Source of the DNA: Lunularia cruciata
Taxonomy: Eukaryota; Streptophyta; Marchantiopsida; Lunulariales; Lunulariaceae
Direction: 5' to 3'
Assembly: GCA_948567375.1 (NCBI GenBank)
Contig: OX419758.1
Location: 17,055,001-17,119,000 of the forward strand
Length of the DNA stretch: 64,000 bases
This document shows, piece after piece, positions 10,300 to 22,425 of the stretch (position 1 is its first letter; every line of letters starts with the position of its first letter). The notes under the pieces are model-generated. The model was not told where the DNA came from. It did not search any database and saw only the letters and a list, made by a program, of their open reading frames with translations. The position numbers were made by a program, and so were the translations under genes.

Positions 10300-11700
10300 A
10301 GATAGTGGTGTTAAGTGGTTTGGGTTGCCTGAGTACCTCTAACAAAGGCACTGCAGTTTGGGAAGAAGTAAGCTGCTAGATGGGAAAAATTGCACATCTT
10401 AGAGAAGATTGGGCTGCAAGCACTGATTGTGGTGTGGTAGTTGGATTGGGATGTGGATTGGTTAGATCTGCACAAGGTTGAATAGCTAACCAACCACTTA
10501 GTGCCTCAAGAAGCATGCCAATGTCATTCAATGAAAGCAAGGAAGTGGCAGCCAATCTTTTGGCAATTTGTTGGGAAAAATCAAGCTTCAAATCCTTGCA
10601 CATGCCTATTGGGGAGGTCTCCACAAGAGCCTAAACTATGCATGTAGAACTAGGTCTAGGAATAGCTCCATGGTGTGCACTATCAGGTGAAATGGTAACT
10701 ATAAGTACCCTTCCCACCTCCTTTTGCAACATGAGTGGAATAATTGATTGTGGCAAAATAGCTCCTATTGCATGAGGCTTACTTGGATGTGTAAAAGCTA
10801 AGCCATCTGCTTGAATGGCGGATATAGTTGTTGATTTTCTTGAGGCAATTTGTGATGAAGGCCAAGGTACGTGTTGAGCTTGGAAATCTATTGCAATCTG
10901 TCAGGTTGCCATTGCATGGTACTACAATCCATAGAAAGAATGTAGCTCACTAATGCAAGCTTTTGATGCTAAAGAGGCATGGAAGTAGGTACAAGAGCAG
11001 TTGGAGCTAATGTTGGTTGTAGAGTAGTGACCAAAAAGCTAGTTGTGTCTTCAACTCTGCAATTTTAGCTGCCAAGTTAGGGCCAGCAGCTAGCTCAACT
11101 TGTAATGCATTGATGGTGGCCTTCTATCATTGTCACCTCCGTGTTGAATTGCTTGCACCTCTGCAAGACATGGGAGTAGTTGTAGTAGAAGCAACATTAA
11201 CTTGTGGCTTACTCTACTTCTATTGCTTCCTCTCAGGTTTCTCTATAAAGCCAAAAAACTCAAGATGTCCCACCTTGCCACAAGTTGTATGCTTCAAATC
11301 TGTACAAGGAACAATAAAGCTGGTGCTAAATGGTTAGGATCATCACAAAAATTATAGAGACTTGCATAGCTACAACTGCATGAGAAGTCTTGGTTGGCTT
11401 CCCGATAGAAGGACATGGTGATATAGAGCTTGATCACCAAACAAAGCTGCCAAGTACTTGTCTGCAGATTTTGAGTTAATGATGCTTTATGTATCTACTT
11501 GTAGCTCTAGTAGGCAAAGGTGTAGCATCTTCAAAGTCTCATCCTGTTGCCATGTAAATTATAAGAGTTGAAGAATTCTACTATGGGACTTGCAAGAATT
11601 GCTCCTATGGGAAAGGTTATGGGAATGGATTTCACCTGTGGAACTTTGTGAGGTGACCTGTATCAATTGGTACCAAAAAATTTAGGGTTAAATAAAGGAT
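10300..11700 (-). pseudogene. Element A gag remnant
   Basis: Upstream of the protease on the minus strand. Near 11,250-11,310 a degraded zinc-knuckle-like stretch reads HTTCGKVGHLEFF, close to the CX2CX4HX4C pattern but lacking some Cys. Short frames at 10,311-10,624 show no domain. Called gag mainly from its place between the protease and the element's upstream end. The capsid part is not recognisable. Confidence 0.35.
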
Positions 11701-11753
11701 CAATTAGCACCATGCATTCCAAAACTAGATAAGAGCAACTACAAGTAAGTATA

Positions 11754-11757
<4 letters not shown>

Positions 11758-11803
<46 letters not shown>
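11758..11803. repeat. (TA)n microsatellite
   Basis: An uninterrupted run of about 22-23 TA units beside the presumed upstream end of element A. Confidence 0.97.
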
Positions 11804-11807
<4 letters not shown>

Positions 11808-12291
11808 AATGTTTGTGATCAATTGTGACTTTGATAGTTCTTGAATAAACAAAATCTTGTGTAGTCATTGATGTAGGCAACCATTGGCCAAACCACATGA
11901 AATTTGTGTAAGTTCTAGGCATACATTTCCTGACTAGATTGATGAATTAATTTTGCTCCATAGATTAGCCAGATTTGTATTCCAAATGCTCTCTCAATCC
12001 AATTGTGGTTTCTACCAACAAGCCTTATCACAAAGGAACTAGAGAGGATGGAGAACTAAAGAGGATACACTAAATCATTTGTGCATACATTCTTATAGAA
12101 TGGATTTTATGTTTGCTATCCAAGAAAATATATCTCCTCTTGCTTTGGTGAGTATTAGTGGTAGTATTGAAGATAAGGTTTGAATCATTGGTGGAACACA
12201 CCTTGTTTAGGAGGAGGAGGAAGGAGATTTGCGAGAGAATTTACTCCAAGATTCAATTCCTATTAACTTTATAATCCCAAGTGCTAAAGGG
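11804..12291. other. Unassigned spacer between elements A and B
   Basis: About 490 bases with no recognised coding or LTR sequence. It ends at the first base of element B's 5' LTR. Confidence 0.4.
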
Positions 12292-13042
12292 TGTAATACC
12301 AATAGCTAGATAGATGATCTAGAGATGAAATTTGGTTTGGTAACATCTAGAAGGATGTCGTATATGATGGACTAAGTAGATGAGCTAGAGATATCACCAA
12401 AAGAGTACTTCTACTAATAGGCCAAAAACCAAAACATGCTTGGAAATGTTAGAATCAATAGTTAGGCATATCATCTAGAGGTGAGACATCCTTCTAGATG
12501 TCAATGACTTCTAGAAGGATGTTACACATGATAGAGAACATAGATCAGATAGAGGTATCACCAAAAGAGCACTTCTACTAATAGAGCAAAAGCCAAAATA
12601 GGCTTGAAAACTTGAGAGGCAATTTTGGAGGCCAAAATGGATGAATTAGACCTAAAAAATATGTACATTTTCCCCAACAAAGGAAAGGTTAGCCTTCCCT
12701 CCCCCTTGGTTTGTCTAATCAAGAGCTTTCCAATGGTACCTCATTCACATGATGTAAGAGGATTCCTTAAAAGATTCCCTCTGATCAAAGCTTGTTTGAC
12801 CAACCAAATGGGACTAGGACAGACATGTCACCCATCCAAGCAAGTAATTTAAGTGTAGAGCTGGCTGACAAGTCACCTATCCATGTATCTAATCCTATAG
12901 TGGAGCTTCCTTGGAGGAGATCCTCATTGGCTATATAATAAAGAGAAGGTGCTCCTTTGGGGCTTTGGAAGATTGAGTGTGAAATTTGTGTTTTCTCTCT
13001 TGTATCTTTGTTGAATAATTCTCTTGTCCTTGGAGTATTACA
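12292..13042 (+). repeat. 5' LTR of element B (TGTAATACC family)
   Basis: Starts TGTAATACCAATAGC and ends GGAGTATTACA, about 751 bases, clearly related along its length to the LTRs of element C but much more diverged. A TATATAATAAAGAG promoter motif lies near 12,935. The sequence following it, TTGGTCTCAGAGTGAG, is a mutated form of the initiator-Met-tRNA primer site TGGTATCAGAGC. Confidence 0.88.
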
Positions 13043-13652
13043 TTGGTCTCAGAGTGAGTGTTTTAATCCAAGAGAATGGATCACCCCTATTAGAAGAGCA
13101 TGAGCTACTAAAACCGAGTAATTTGAGGTGGAGAACATAGTGCAATTGCTAGACTTGGGAAGGGCTTTAGAAAGTGGATGGGATGGATGCACTGGGAGGA
13201 CAATTTTTTGCACCTAGCTTCCCATTCTTGCATCCATTCCATATCAAGATTATGTACATCTAGTGTGAGCAAATGAGAGTAATGTTAGTTTATTAGTTTG
13301 GAGTAGAATTTATGGATAAAGTGATGAATTCACCAAACCCACTGATTCTACCGATGGTGGTATACAACAAAGAGTAGGATTTGACAATCTACATTCTATT
13401 ATGATGTTATGGATTTGAATGTACCAAACCTTCACCTTTTCAACACACAAGAAGAAATCTATTATGTAGTTAGACCAAAGTGATGTTCAGGGATTTTGTA
13501 ATCCACAATTTTGGTGAGGAATATTATCAACAATTGATGGCCGTGAAGGTCCCAATGGTAGTCCCCATAGTTTGTGCGCCCTCACAAGTGATCATTCTAA
13601 CCCTCTTTTGAAGTAGGAAGTAACAAGTGAACATCTATTGTGTGTAGGAATC

Positions 13653-14737
13653 ATGGATCCGCAAGTGCAAGAGTTGATGCAAGGAATGCAGTGGATGTTG
13701 AACAAGTTTAGAGAATTCAAGATGACCATGGAGGAATTGAAAAATCAAGTATGTGCTGTCAAGAAGGATCAAGTAAGGAAAGAAGGGGATTTGTCTCAAC
13801 AACTAGCACCAACAATCAAAGTACTTGGAGAGTTATGCATGCCAATTACACTAATTCCAATCAACAACCAAGCCACATTGTTACTACAAATGAAAAAGAC
13901 ATGCAACATTGAGCCTTACAAGGAACAATGTTCCATGGGAATAGTGGGAAATTGGATTTCCAAAATGAATTGATACCTTTGATTGTTCATAGTAGAGATC
14001 ACTGATCATTTTGCATGTGTGTTTGCATGTGGATACTTGACCGATAGGACGCTCACATGGTATGATGCTTGGGAATGATCATTGCTAGTAGAAGGAAGAG
14101 AGTTCACTTTGACAGTCATGCAAGAAGAGCTGCTCAAGAATTTCTAATCTATGGATTTTGTGCAAATGGTCCAAACCAAACTCTAGAAGTAGAAGAATAA
14201 CATACAAGAGTAAGTGGATGCATTTTTGGATTTATAGGTTGCAATAATTGATATGAGTCCAATCAAAGATCTTGAAAATTTCTAGAGAGGATTAAAAGAG
14301 TGGATTTTCCAAGAGGTAATGGTGCAAAATCCTCATATGGTTTTTGAAGCCATTGCTTGCACCCAAAGAATATTAGGGGTGCTTGGAGGAGGTGAAGTGA
14401 TAACACCAATGCAAAACTATTGGGTTGAGATACACCATTTTGGTGGATTAGTACCTATGGAATTGGTCAACATTTGGTTCCAAAATAGAAAAGCAAGACC
14501 TCTCCAAGGCAAATGGAGACGTATCAAAGGAAGGAGAGAAGGAGTCCCATGGGGAGAAGGGGCTTGAGCAAAACAATGACGATGTTACAATTGTCATAGA
14601 ATTGGACATATAGCCATCAATTGCTATGCTTGTCATCTTAGAGGCCCTTGGCCTCCATACAAGCAACCTTTGAGCCACATGGAGAAACAAATTGAAGAGG
14701 AAGATATAGAAACCGCACTAGAAAACAAAGATTGCTA
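13653..14737 (+). pseudogene. Element B gag, broken
   Basis: Starts at ATG 13,653 (MDPQVQELMQGMQWM...), parallel to the gag start of C at 17,148. An open piece runs to 13,973 (LLLQMKKTCNIEPYKEQ), then stops and frameshifts, then a C-terminal piece at 14,319-14,567 (PHMVFEAIACTQRILGVLGG). A degraded zinc knuckle (RCYNCHRIGHIAINCYACH-like) lies near 14,580-14,630. Gag forms the particle and binds element RNA; this copy cannot be translated whole. Confidence 0.8.
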
Positions 14738-15799
14738 GTAAATGCACCTCATGGACTTAGTGGCTTGGTGAAGAAGAGTAAAAGTGGGGAGAGGAAGAAG
14801 ACAAATGTGCAAAGATGGAGGAAGATAAATGCACAATTAATTGTTGTAAATGGAGTGCTAGCAGGGAATTTTGTGAGTGTGTTGATAGACCCTGGAGCAA
14901 CAAATAATTTCTTGTCTTGCTCTATTGCAACAAGGTTGGGGATGAAGGATGAGAAGGACAAAGTAAAGTTACCTAATGGTCAGATAGAGAGGATTGAGTC
15001 ATTACCTAGAAAAGTAATACTCTATTGGAGAAAGAAAGTAGTGAAAACTAGTCAATGGAAGATCTTTAGGATTAAAGGAAGATCACAAAGGCAAGAGTTT
15101 CCTCTGTATGTCATAAAGACCACATCTATGGGTAAGATAGATAGATGTTTCATGGGTTTAATAAGAGAAGTCCAGAGTGTCCAATACAATGGATATTCTT
15201 GAGAAATTGAAAGATGTGGTCAATGAGTTCCAAGATGTCTTTTTGGATGAATTACCTGTAGGTTTACCACCAAAAAGGAGAGTAGATCATAAAATTGAGA
15301 TACATCTTAGCAAGACATCGTCTTGTAAGGCCCCATATTGACTATCACCTCATGAGTTAGAAGAATGTAAGGCTCAAATCAAAAATATGTTGAAGAAGGG
15401 GTTTATCCAACCCAACATATCACCATATGGGGCTCTTGTATTGTTTGTGAAGAAGAAGGACGGAACAATGCACATGTGCATTGACTACCGGTGACTAAAT
15501 CAACAAATGGTGACAAACAAATATCCATTACCTCACATGGATGACTTGTTTGATCAACTCAATGGGGCAAGGAACTTCACTAAAATTTATTTGCGGAGGA
15601 GTTCCAACCAAATCAAAATTGCAAAAGAAGACATAGAGAAGACGGCCTTTTGAACAAGGTATGGTCACTTTGAGTACTTGATGATGCCATTTGGCCTTGC
15701 CAACACTCCAACTACTTTCATGAGTTTGATGAATGATATATTTTGTCCATACTTGGATAAATCTATTATCATTTTTCTTGATGATATCTTAGTCTATAG
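14732..15799 (+). pseudogene. Element B pol, first part: protease and RT N-terminus
   Basis: The frame at 14,732-15,202 contains a retropepsin core VLIDPGATNNFLSCSIATRL. It continues out of frame into RT: VDHKIEIHL near 15,285, [16 protein letters not shown] near 15,423, CIDYR followed by a TGA where element C has a Gly codon (GGG), and [11 protein letters not shown] near 15,675. It ends inside the catalytic LDDILVYS block at 15,799, exactly where element C is inserted. Several nonsense changes are present. Confidence 0.85.
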
Positions 15800-16544
15800 T
15801 GTAATACCAAGGGTTAGCCATATGATCTAGATGTGAAATTTGGTTTGGTAACATCTAGAATGATGTTATACATGATGGTCAAAATAGATCAGATAGAAGT
15901 ATCACCAAAAGAGTACTTCTACAAATAGGGCAAAAACCAAAATAGACTTAAGAACCTTAGAACCAATAGCTAGACATATGATTTAAAGGTGAGAATTGGT
16001 TTGGTAACATCTGGAAGGATGTTACACATGATGGACTAAACAGATCAGAAAGAGGTATCATCAAAAGGGGACTTCTACTAATAGAGTAGGAACCAAAATA
16101 TGCCTGAAAACTTTGAAGGCAATTTCGGAGGCCTAAACGGATGAATTAGGCCTCAAAAATGTGCAGATCCCCCCCCCCCCCAAAACAAAGGAAAGGCTAG
16201 CCTTTCCTCCCCCTTGGTTTGTCTCGTCGAGAGCTTTCCAACGGTACCTTACTCATGTGATTCTGAGATTCCTACAGGAAGATTCTCTAAAAGATTCCCT
16301 CCGGTCAAAGCTCATTTGACCAACCAGATAGGACCTAGACCAGATAGGTCACCCACCCAAGTAAGTAATCCAAGGGTGGAGCTTGCTGACATGTCACCTA
16401 TCTGTGTCCTTAATCCTATGGTGGAGCTTCCTTGGAGGAGATCCTCTTTGTCTATATAATAAAGAGAAGGTGCTCCCTTGGGGCATCGAATGTTTGAGTG
16501 TGCAATCTGTGTTTTCTCTCTTCTCTTGTCCTCGGAGTATTACA
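15800..16544 (+). repeat. 5' LTR of element C
   Basis: 745 bases, TGTAATACCAAGGG to GGAGTATTACA. Contains two related internal halves (each with GGTTTGGTAACATCT, GATCAGA and TACTTCTAC-type blocks), a 13-base C run at 16,169-16,181 and a TATA box. Near-identical partner at 21,676-22,421. Confidence 0.96.
16453..16460 (+). promoter_or_regulatory. LTR TATA box of element C
   Basis: TATATAAT followed by AAAGAGAAGG, conserved in the other LTRs of this family (22,330 region, 12,935 region and, inverted, about 49,327-49,337). It would start element RNA about 30 bases downstream. Confidence 0.65.
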
Positions 16545-16545
16545 A

Positions 16546-16560
16546 TGGTATCAGAGCAAG
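16546..16560 (+). other. Primer binding site of element C (tRNA-iMet type)
   Basis: TGGTATCAGAGCAAG begins one base after the 5' LTR. TGGTATCAGAGC is the standard plant initiator-Met tRNA 3'-end complement used to prime minus-strand cDNA synthesis. Confidence 0.93.
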
Positions 16561-17147
16561 TGTTCTAGTCCAAGAGAGTGGATCACCCCTCTTGGAATAG
16601 CACGAACTACTGAAACTGAGTAATTTGAGGTGGAGAACATAGAGTAATCGCTAGACTTAGGAAGGACTTTAGAGAGCGGATGGGATGGATGCGCCGGGGG
16701 GACAATTTCCCGCACCTAGCTTTCCATTCTCAAACCCATTCCACATCAAGGTTATGTACATCCAGCGTGAGCAGATGAGAGTATCGCTAGTTTATCACTT
16801 TGGTGCGGAATTCATGGACTGAGTGATGAACTCACCAAACCCGGTGATTCTACTTGTGGTGATATATGACAGAGAGTGGGATTTGACGATCTACATTCTA
16901 TTATGATAGTATGGATATGAATGTCCCAAATCCTCTCCCTTTCAACACTCAAGTAGAAATCCGTTATGTAGTGAGGCCAAAATTGATGTTTAGAGATTTT
17001 GTGGTTAGGAATTTTGGTGAGGAGTATTATCAATGAGTGATAGCTTCTGAGGTCCCAATGGTAGTTCCGATAGTTCGTGCGCCTTCCAGAGTGATTATAT
17101 TGACTCTGTATTGAAGTAGACGTTAGCAATTGGGTGTTGCAGGAACC

Positions 17148-18236
17148 ATGGATCCGTAGTTGCAAGAGCTGGTGCAAGGAATGCAAGGGATGTTGAATGA
17201 ATTTTGAGAGATTAAGATGACCATGGAGACATTGCAAAGTCAAGTGCAGATCCTCAGGAACGATCAAGCCATGCAAGAAGAAGAGTCATCTCAAAACCCA
17301 GTACCTACGACTGAAGTACTTGGAGAAGCACCCGTGCCTACGAACCCTATCAACGATGAAGCCACATTGCTACTCCGGATGAAGAAGACCTGCAACATCA
17401 AGCCTTACAAGGGGCAGCGTACGATGGGAGTAGTGGAGAATTGGATCTCGAGAATGAATCGATATTTTCGATTGTTCTCAATACAGATCACAGAGCATGC
17501 TGCAGGCGTGTTTGCATGTGGGTACTTGACCGATAAAGCCCTCACATGGTATGATGCTTGGGAACGATCCATGCTGGCAGAGAGAAGGGAGGTCACATGG
17601 CCAGCAATGCAAGAAGGATTGCTGAAGAATTTCCAATCAGTGGATTCTGTGCAGATGGCTCGAACCCGACTATGGGGATTGAGACAGAAGAATAGCGTAC
17701 AAGAGTATGTGGAGGCATTTTTGGATCTACAAGTCACAATTACCAACATGAGTCCAGCAGAGGCTCTCGACAATTTCAAACGAGGGTTGAAAGAGCGGAT
17801 TTGCCAAGAAGTCATGGTGCAAAACCCTTGCACAGTATTTGAAGCTATTGCTTGTGCGCAGAGAATAGCCGGGGCATTAGGGGGAGGTGAAGGAGTAGTT
17901 CCACCTCAACATTATTGGGCAGAAATGCCACACATGGGTGGACCAGTACCAATGGAATTGGGCAACCTTCGATTCCGGGATCAAGGAGCACGGCCGCTTC
18001 AAGGAGAGTGAGGACAGGTAGAAGAACAAAGAGATGGAGTCCTACGAGGAGAAGGGACTCGAGGAGAACAATGCCGTTGTTACAATTGTGGCTGTATTGG
18101 GCACATATCTACCAATTGTTGCACTCGTTTCCCTAGAGGCCCTCGGCCGTCGTACAAGCAATCTTTGAACAACATGGAGAGGCACACTGAAGAGGAGGAG
18201 GTGGAAACCACTTCGGAAAATGAAGATCACCTGTAA
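17148..18236 (+). pseudogene. Element C gag, with in-frame stops
   Basis: One frame from ATG 17,148 to TAA 18,234-18,236, interrupted by TAG at 17,157, TGA at 17,205 and TGA at 18,009. The long open middle (17,208-18,008) carries the retrotransposon Gag capsid region (e.g. ALTWYDAWERSMLAERREVT, then SVQEYVEAFLDLQVT). A CX2CX4HX4C zinc knuckle (CYNCGCIGHISTNC) sits at 18,078-18,119. Element B has CAA at the first stop position and AGA at the second, so both are lesions here, not recoding sites. The protease frame starts about 95 bases downstream in another frame, as usual for separate gag and pol. Confidence 0.9.
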
Positions 18237-18331
18237 ATGTACCTTGCGGCCTTACTGGCTCAATAAGGAAGCAAAGAAGCAAGGGAAGGAAGAAGAATAA
18301 TGCGCAAAGATCCCGAAAGGCAACCTCACAA

Positions 18332-21300
18332 TTGATTGTCGTGAATGGAATCCTAGAAGGTAATCAAGTGAGAGTATTAATAGATCCGGGAGCAATAGAG
18401 AATTTCTTGTCTCGCTCTGTTGCAATAAGCTTGGGAATGGATCTAGACAGAGATGGAAGTGAAGAAGTAGAGTTACCAGATGGGCAAACAGAGAGGATTG
18501 AATCATTACCTAGACGGGTAACCCTCTCTATAGGAGAATATCAAGAAGCAATTGAGTGGCAAGTGATACAGTTAGCCCGTTATGATGCAATTTTAGGCAT
18601 GCCATGGATGGAGCAGTAGAACCCAATGGTGGATTGGAAGAAGAAATTAGTGAGAACCCACCAATGGTCAATCATTGGGGTTAAAGAAAAATCACACAGG
18701 CATAAACTACCTCTATATGTCGTAGGGATGACAACTGTCTGTAAGACCGATAGATGTTTTCTGGGTCTAATAAGAGAAGTCCAGAGTGCACAACTTGCTG
18801 GACAAATTCCTGAGAAATTGAAGGATGTGGTGGATGAGTTTCAAGATGTCTTTCCCGATGATCTACCCTCAGGATTACCACCTAAAAGACGAGTAGATCA
18901 CAAAATAGAGACACTCCCGAGGAAGACACCTCCTTGTAAGGCCCCATATCGCCTATCACCTCATGAGTTGGAGGAGTGTAAGACTCAAATTGAGAAGATG
19001 CTACAAAAATGGTTCATCCAACCTAGCGTATCACCATATGGGGCCCCTGTCTTGTTTGTGAAGAAGAAGGATGGTACAATGCGCATGTGCATTGACTATC
19101 GGGGTCTCAATCAGCAAATAGTGAAGAACAAATACCCCTTACCTCGCATGGATGACCTGTTTGATCAACTCCATGGAGCGAGATACTTCACCAAACTGGA
19201 CTTGCGGAGCGGTTACAATCAAATCCGAATTGCAGAGGAGGATGTGTACAAAACTGCCTTTCAAACCAGGTATGGCCACTTTGAGTATCTTGTGATGCCT
19301 TTTGGCCTCACCAATGCGCCTGCCACTTTCATGAGCCTAATGAATGACATATTTCGTCCATACTTGGATAAGTCTGTTATTGTCTTCTTGGATGATATCT
19401 TAGTATATAGTAGCACGATGACAGAACACAAACAACATCTATGAGAGGTCCTCCATATTCTAAGACATAATTAGTTGTATGCCAAAATCTCAAAGTGTGA
19501 GTTTGGCAAGTCTGAAGTAGACTACTTAGGGCATAGAGTAAGTGCAGAGGGCATTCAAGTATTGATAGATAAAATAGAGGTCATTCAAAAATGGAGTGCC
19601 CCATAAGATCAGACTCAACTTAAGAGCTTCTTGGGGTTGACGGGATTCTATTGTAGATTTGTCAAGGACTTCTCCAAGGTTGCACAGCCTTTAACGGCAC
19701 TACTTGGCAAGGGGAAGAAGTGGACATGGGGAACTGCACAAGAGTTGGCCTTTCAAGAATTGAAGGCCGCCTTGCTACATGTACCAATCTTGAAGTGGTA
19801 TGACCCAAAACGTCCAATCAAGTTGGCTACGGATGCATCAGGCATAGCAATAGGAGCAGTCCTACAACAAGAGTGGCATGACGGATGGCATCCAATTGCA
19901 TATTTCTCTCGAAAGTTGTTACCGGCAGAGCGCAACTACCACACCACAGAACAAGAAGAGCTGGCCATCGTTCTAGCAACCAAGCATTGGAAGCACTACC
20001 TGGGCGAGAAGGCATTTGTAGTAGAGACAGACCACAAACCTCTAGTCTACCTTGAGACGCAGAAGGATCTATCTCGTCGCCAAATTCGGTGGGCAGAGTG
20101 GCAACAATGCTTCAACATGACAATCACCTACATGGAAGGTAAGAAGCAACTTGCAGATGCATTCACCCGCATGCCAATGGCAAACAACTTGGCGGCAGAG
20201 GTGAAGATTAACCCTGAATTCTGGCAAGAGATTCTAGCGGCTACAAAAACTGATCCACAGATTGTAGAAGCGCAATCGTCCAAAGGTGTCACCAGCACCC
20301 AAGGACTCACCTTTTGGGAGGGCCGATTGTGGATCCCAAATGTCCCCAAATTACGCACCACCATTCTAGCGGAATGTCATGATTCGGACATTGCAGCTCA
20401 TGTCGGAGTGGACAAGACCTTGGAGGCAGTCAAGCGCCATTACTATTGGCCCAAGATGAGCAACGACGTGATGGACTATGTGCGTAGCTGCCTACTTTTT
20501 CAATAGAACAAAGCTTCTAATCAAGCTCCTACAGGGCTCCTTCAACCTCTTCCCACTCCTACCCAACATTGGGAACAAGTGAGTATGGATCTTGTCTGTG
20601 AATTACCCAAGACCACCTTAGGGTTTGACTCCATTGTGGTCTTTGTGGACCGGCTCAGCAAAATGATTCATGTACGCCCTACCACCAAGGAGGTGACTGC
20701 TCCACAACTAGCTCAACTATACTTAGATGCAGTCTTTGCTCACCATGGCTTGCCTAGAGTACTCATCACCAATAGAGGCATCCAATTCACCAGTTTGTTT
20801 TGGCAAACACTCTTTGGTTTCTTCAAAACCAAGTTGGCCATGTCTACAGCTTACCACCCACAAACAGATGGCCAAACAGAGCGGGCTAATCGCACGATTG
20901 AAGACATGTTACATGGCTTCACCTTAGAAGAGGAAGAGAGGTGGGACACCCTACTACCGTTGGTGGAATTTGCTTACAACAATTCAGTGAATGCCTCCAC
21001 CCAAGGTCACTCCGTTCTTCCTCATGTATGGTGAACATCCCTTCACACCTTCTAGCTTGATGAAGATCCATCCAGTGACTACCAAGGTTGATGCAGTCAA
21101 CACATTTGTTTCTAGAATCCAACAAGGTGTGGAGAGCGCCAAGCACAGGTTACAGATTGCGCAAAATCAACAAAAGCAGTATGCTGATGCACACCGTAGG
21201 CACATGGAGTTCAATGTTGGGGATCAAGTGTGGCTATCGACAACCAACCTCACATTAGTTGGATCTCGTAAGCTCAAACCTCGTTTTATTGGGCCTTTCT

Positions 21301-21662
21301 TGATTCTTCGTCGCATCGGCACGATGGCCTATCACCTTGAGCTACCACCACACATGAAGATCCATCTAGTGTTCCATGTCTCCCTATTATGCAGGTATGC
21401 TCCCCGATCAGGCCAAGGTACTTCCACACATGACATTCGACCTTGTCCAACAGTCATTGATGGCACAGAGGAATATGAAGTGGAGCGGATTCTCCAAAAG
21501 CGCATGCGTGGTACTCGCCATCCGCGGGTAGAATATCTAGTACAATGGAAAGGTTACCCCCTCTATGAAGCAACTTGGGAACCCGCTGCCAATTTGGCAC
21601 ATGCACCGGTGTTGGTGCAAGCATTTGAGCAACAATTGCACAACAAGGACGTTGCGTCTTAA
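18332..21662 (+). pseudogene. Element C pol: protease-RT-RNase H-integrase-chromodomain
   Basis: Domains in order: protease (VLIDPGAIENFLSRS, about 18,380), RT ([13 protein letters not shown] at about 18,940; [11 protein letters not shown] at about 19,385), RNase H (LATDASGIAIGAVLQQEW at about 19,825; ETDHKPLVYL), integrase HHCC (ECHDSDIAAHVGVDKTL; SCLLFQ, second zinc Cys now Phe), core (MDLVCELPKTT; LITNRGIQF; DGQTERANRTIED), then a chromodomain (EYEVERILQKRMRG...VEYLVQWKGYPLYEATWEP) near 21,470-21,590. In-frame stops at 18,617, 19,442, 19,472, 19,604 and 20,504, and one extra base near 21,003. The integrase Asp expected before RG is Asn (20,771-20,773). The copy cannot make active Pol. A chromodomain usually directs integration to marked chromatin. 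Confidence 0.94.
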
Positions 21663-21675
21663 AAGGAGGGAGGTC
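21661..21675 (+). other. Polypurine tract of element C
   Basis: AAAAGGAGGGAGG followed by TC, immediately before the 3' LTR. It is the expected plus-strand primer and overlaps the pol stop codon. Confidence 0.9.
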
Positions 21676-22421
21676 TGTAATACCAAGGGTTAGCCATATG
21701 ATTTAGATGTGAAATTCGGTTTGGTAATATCTAGAATGATGTTATACATGATGGTCAAAATAGATCAGATAGAAGTATCACCAAAAGAGTACTTCTACAA
21801 ATAGGGCAAAAACCAAAATAGACTTGAGAACCTTAGAATCAATAGCTAGACATATGATTTAAAGGTGAGAATTGGTTTGGTAACATCTGGAAGGATGTTA
21901 CACATGATGGACTAAACAGATCAGAAAGAGGTGTCACCAAAAAGGGACTTCTACTAAAAGAGTAGGAACCGAACTATGCCTGAAAACTTTGAAGGCAATT
22001 TCGGAGGCCTAAACGGATGAATTAGGCCTCGAAAATGTGCAAACCCCCCCCCCCCCCCCCAACAAAGGAAAGGCTGGCCTTTCCTCCCACCTGGTTTGTC
22101 TCGTCAAGAGCTTTCCAACGGTACCTTACTCATGTGATTCTGAGATTCCTACAAGAAGATTCCCTAAAAGATTCCCTCTGGTCAAAGCTCGTTTGACCAA
22201 CCAGATAGGACCTAGACCAGACAGGTCACCCACCCAAGTAAGTAATCCAAGGGTGGAGCTTGCTGACATGTCACCTATCTGTGTCCTTAATCCTATGGTG
22301 GAGCTTCCTTGGAGGAGATTCTCTTTGTCTATATAATAAAGAGAAGGTGCTCCCTTGGGGCATCGAATGTTTGAGTGTGCAATCTGTGTTTTCTCTCTTC
22401 TCTTGTCCTCGGAGTATTACA
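21676..22421 (+). repeat. 3' LTR of element C
   Basis: 746 bases, TGTAATACCAAGGG to GGAGTATTACA. Differs from the 5' copy by scattered transitions and a longer C run (17 versus 13; 22,044-22,060). Confidence 0.96.
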
Positions 22422-22425
22422 ATAG

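Larger units (their letters stand above)
5850..11700 (-). mobile_element. Element A: decayed Ty3/gypsy retrotransposon
   Basis: Reading the minus strand from right to left, degraded gag, aspartic protease, a linker region, reverse transcriptase, RNase H and integrase follow in the order Protease-RT-RNaseH-Integrase, which is diagnostic for Ty3/gypsy. The pre-RT motif SFSMKDLGKC sets it apart from elements B-D, F and G in this window. No chromodomain and no LTR pair were recognised, so the ends are approximate. Numerous stops and frameshifts make this an old, dead copy. Confidence 0.8.
15800..22421 (+). mobile_element. Element C: full-length Ty3/gypsy chromovirus, degenerate
   Basis: A complete 6.6-kb element: 5' LTR, tRNA-iMet primer site, gag with zinc knuckle, protease-RT-RNase H-integrase-chromodomain polyprotein, polypurine tract and 3' LTR. 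It sits inside the RT of element B, flanked by ATAG (15,796-15,799) and ATAG (22,422-22,425), extendable to ATAGT if one T was lost at the left edge. LTRs begin TGTAATAC and end GTATTACA, an 8-base inverted repeat. By eye the two LTRs differ at very roughly 25 of 745 positions. Coding is broken by stops and one frameshift, so it is now non-autonomous. Confidence 0.95.

Noticed and set aside
14475-14495. WFQNRKA in an open frame of element B, the signature of homeodomain helix 3
   Set aside because: The frame is the gag C-terminus: the homologous place in element C reads LRFRDQGARPLQGE. The homeodomain-like word arose by mutation and no other homeodomain residues surround it.
16812-17276. A 154-codon minus-strand open frame antisense to the start of C gag
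   Set aside because: It is the shadow of the gag leader and coding strand; no domain, and the plus strand carries the clear homology.
17405-17833. A 142-codon minus-strand open frame
   Set aside because: Antisense shadow of the Gag capsid region of element C.
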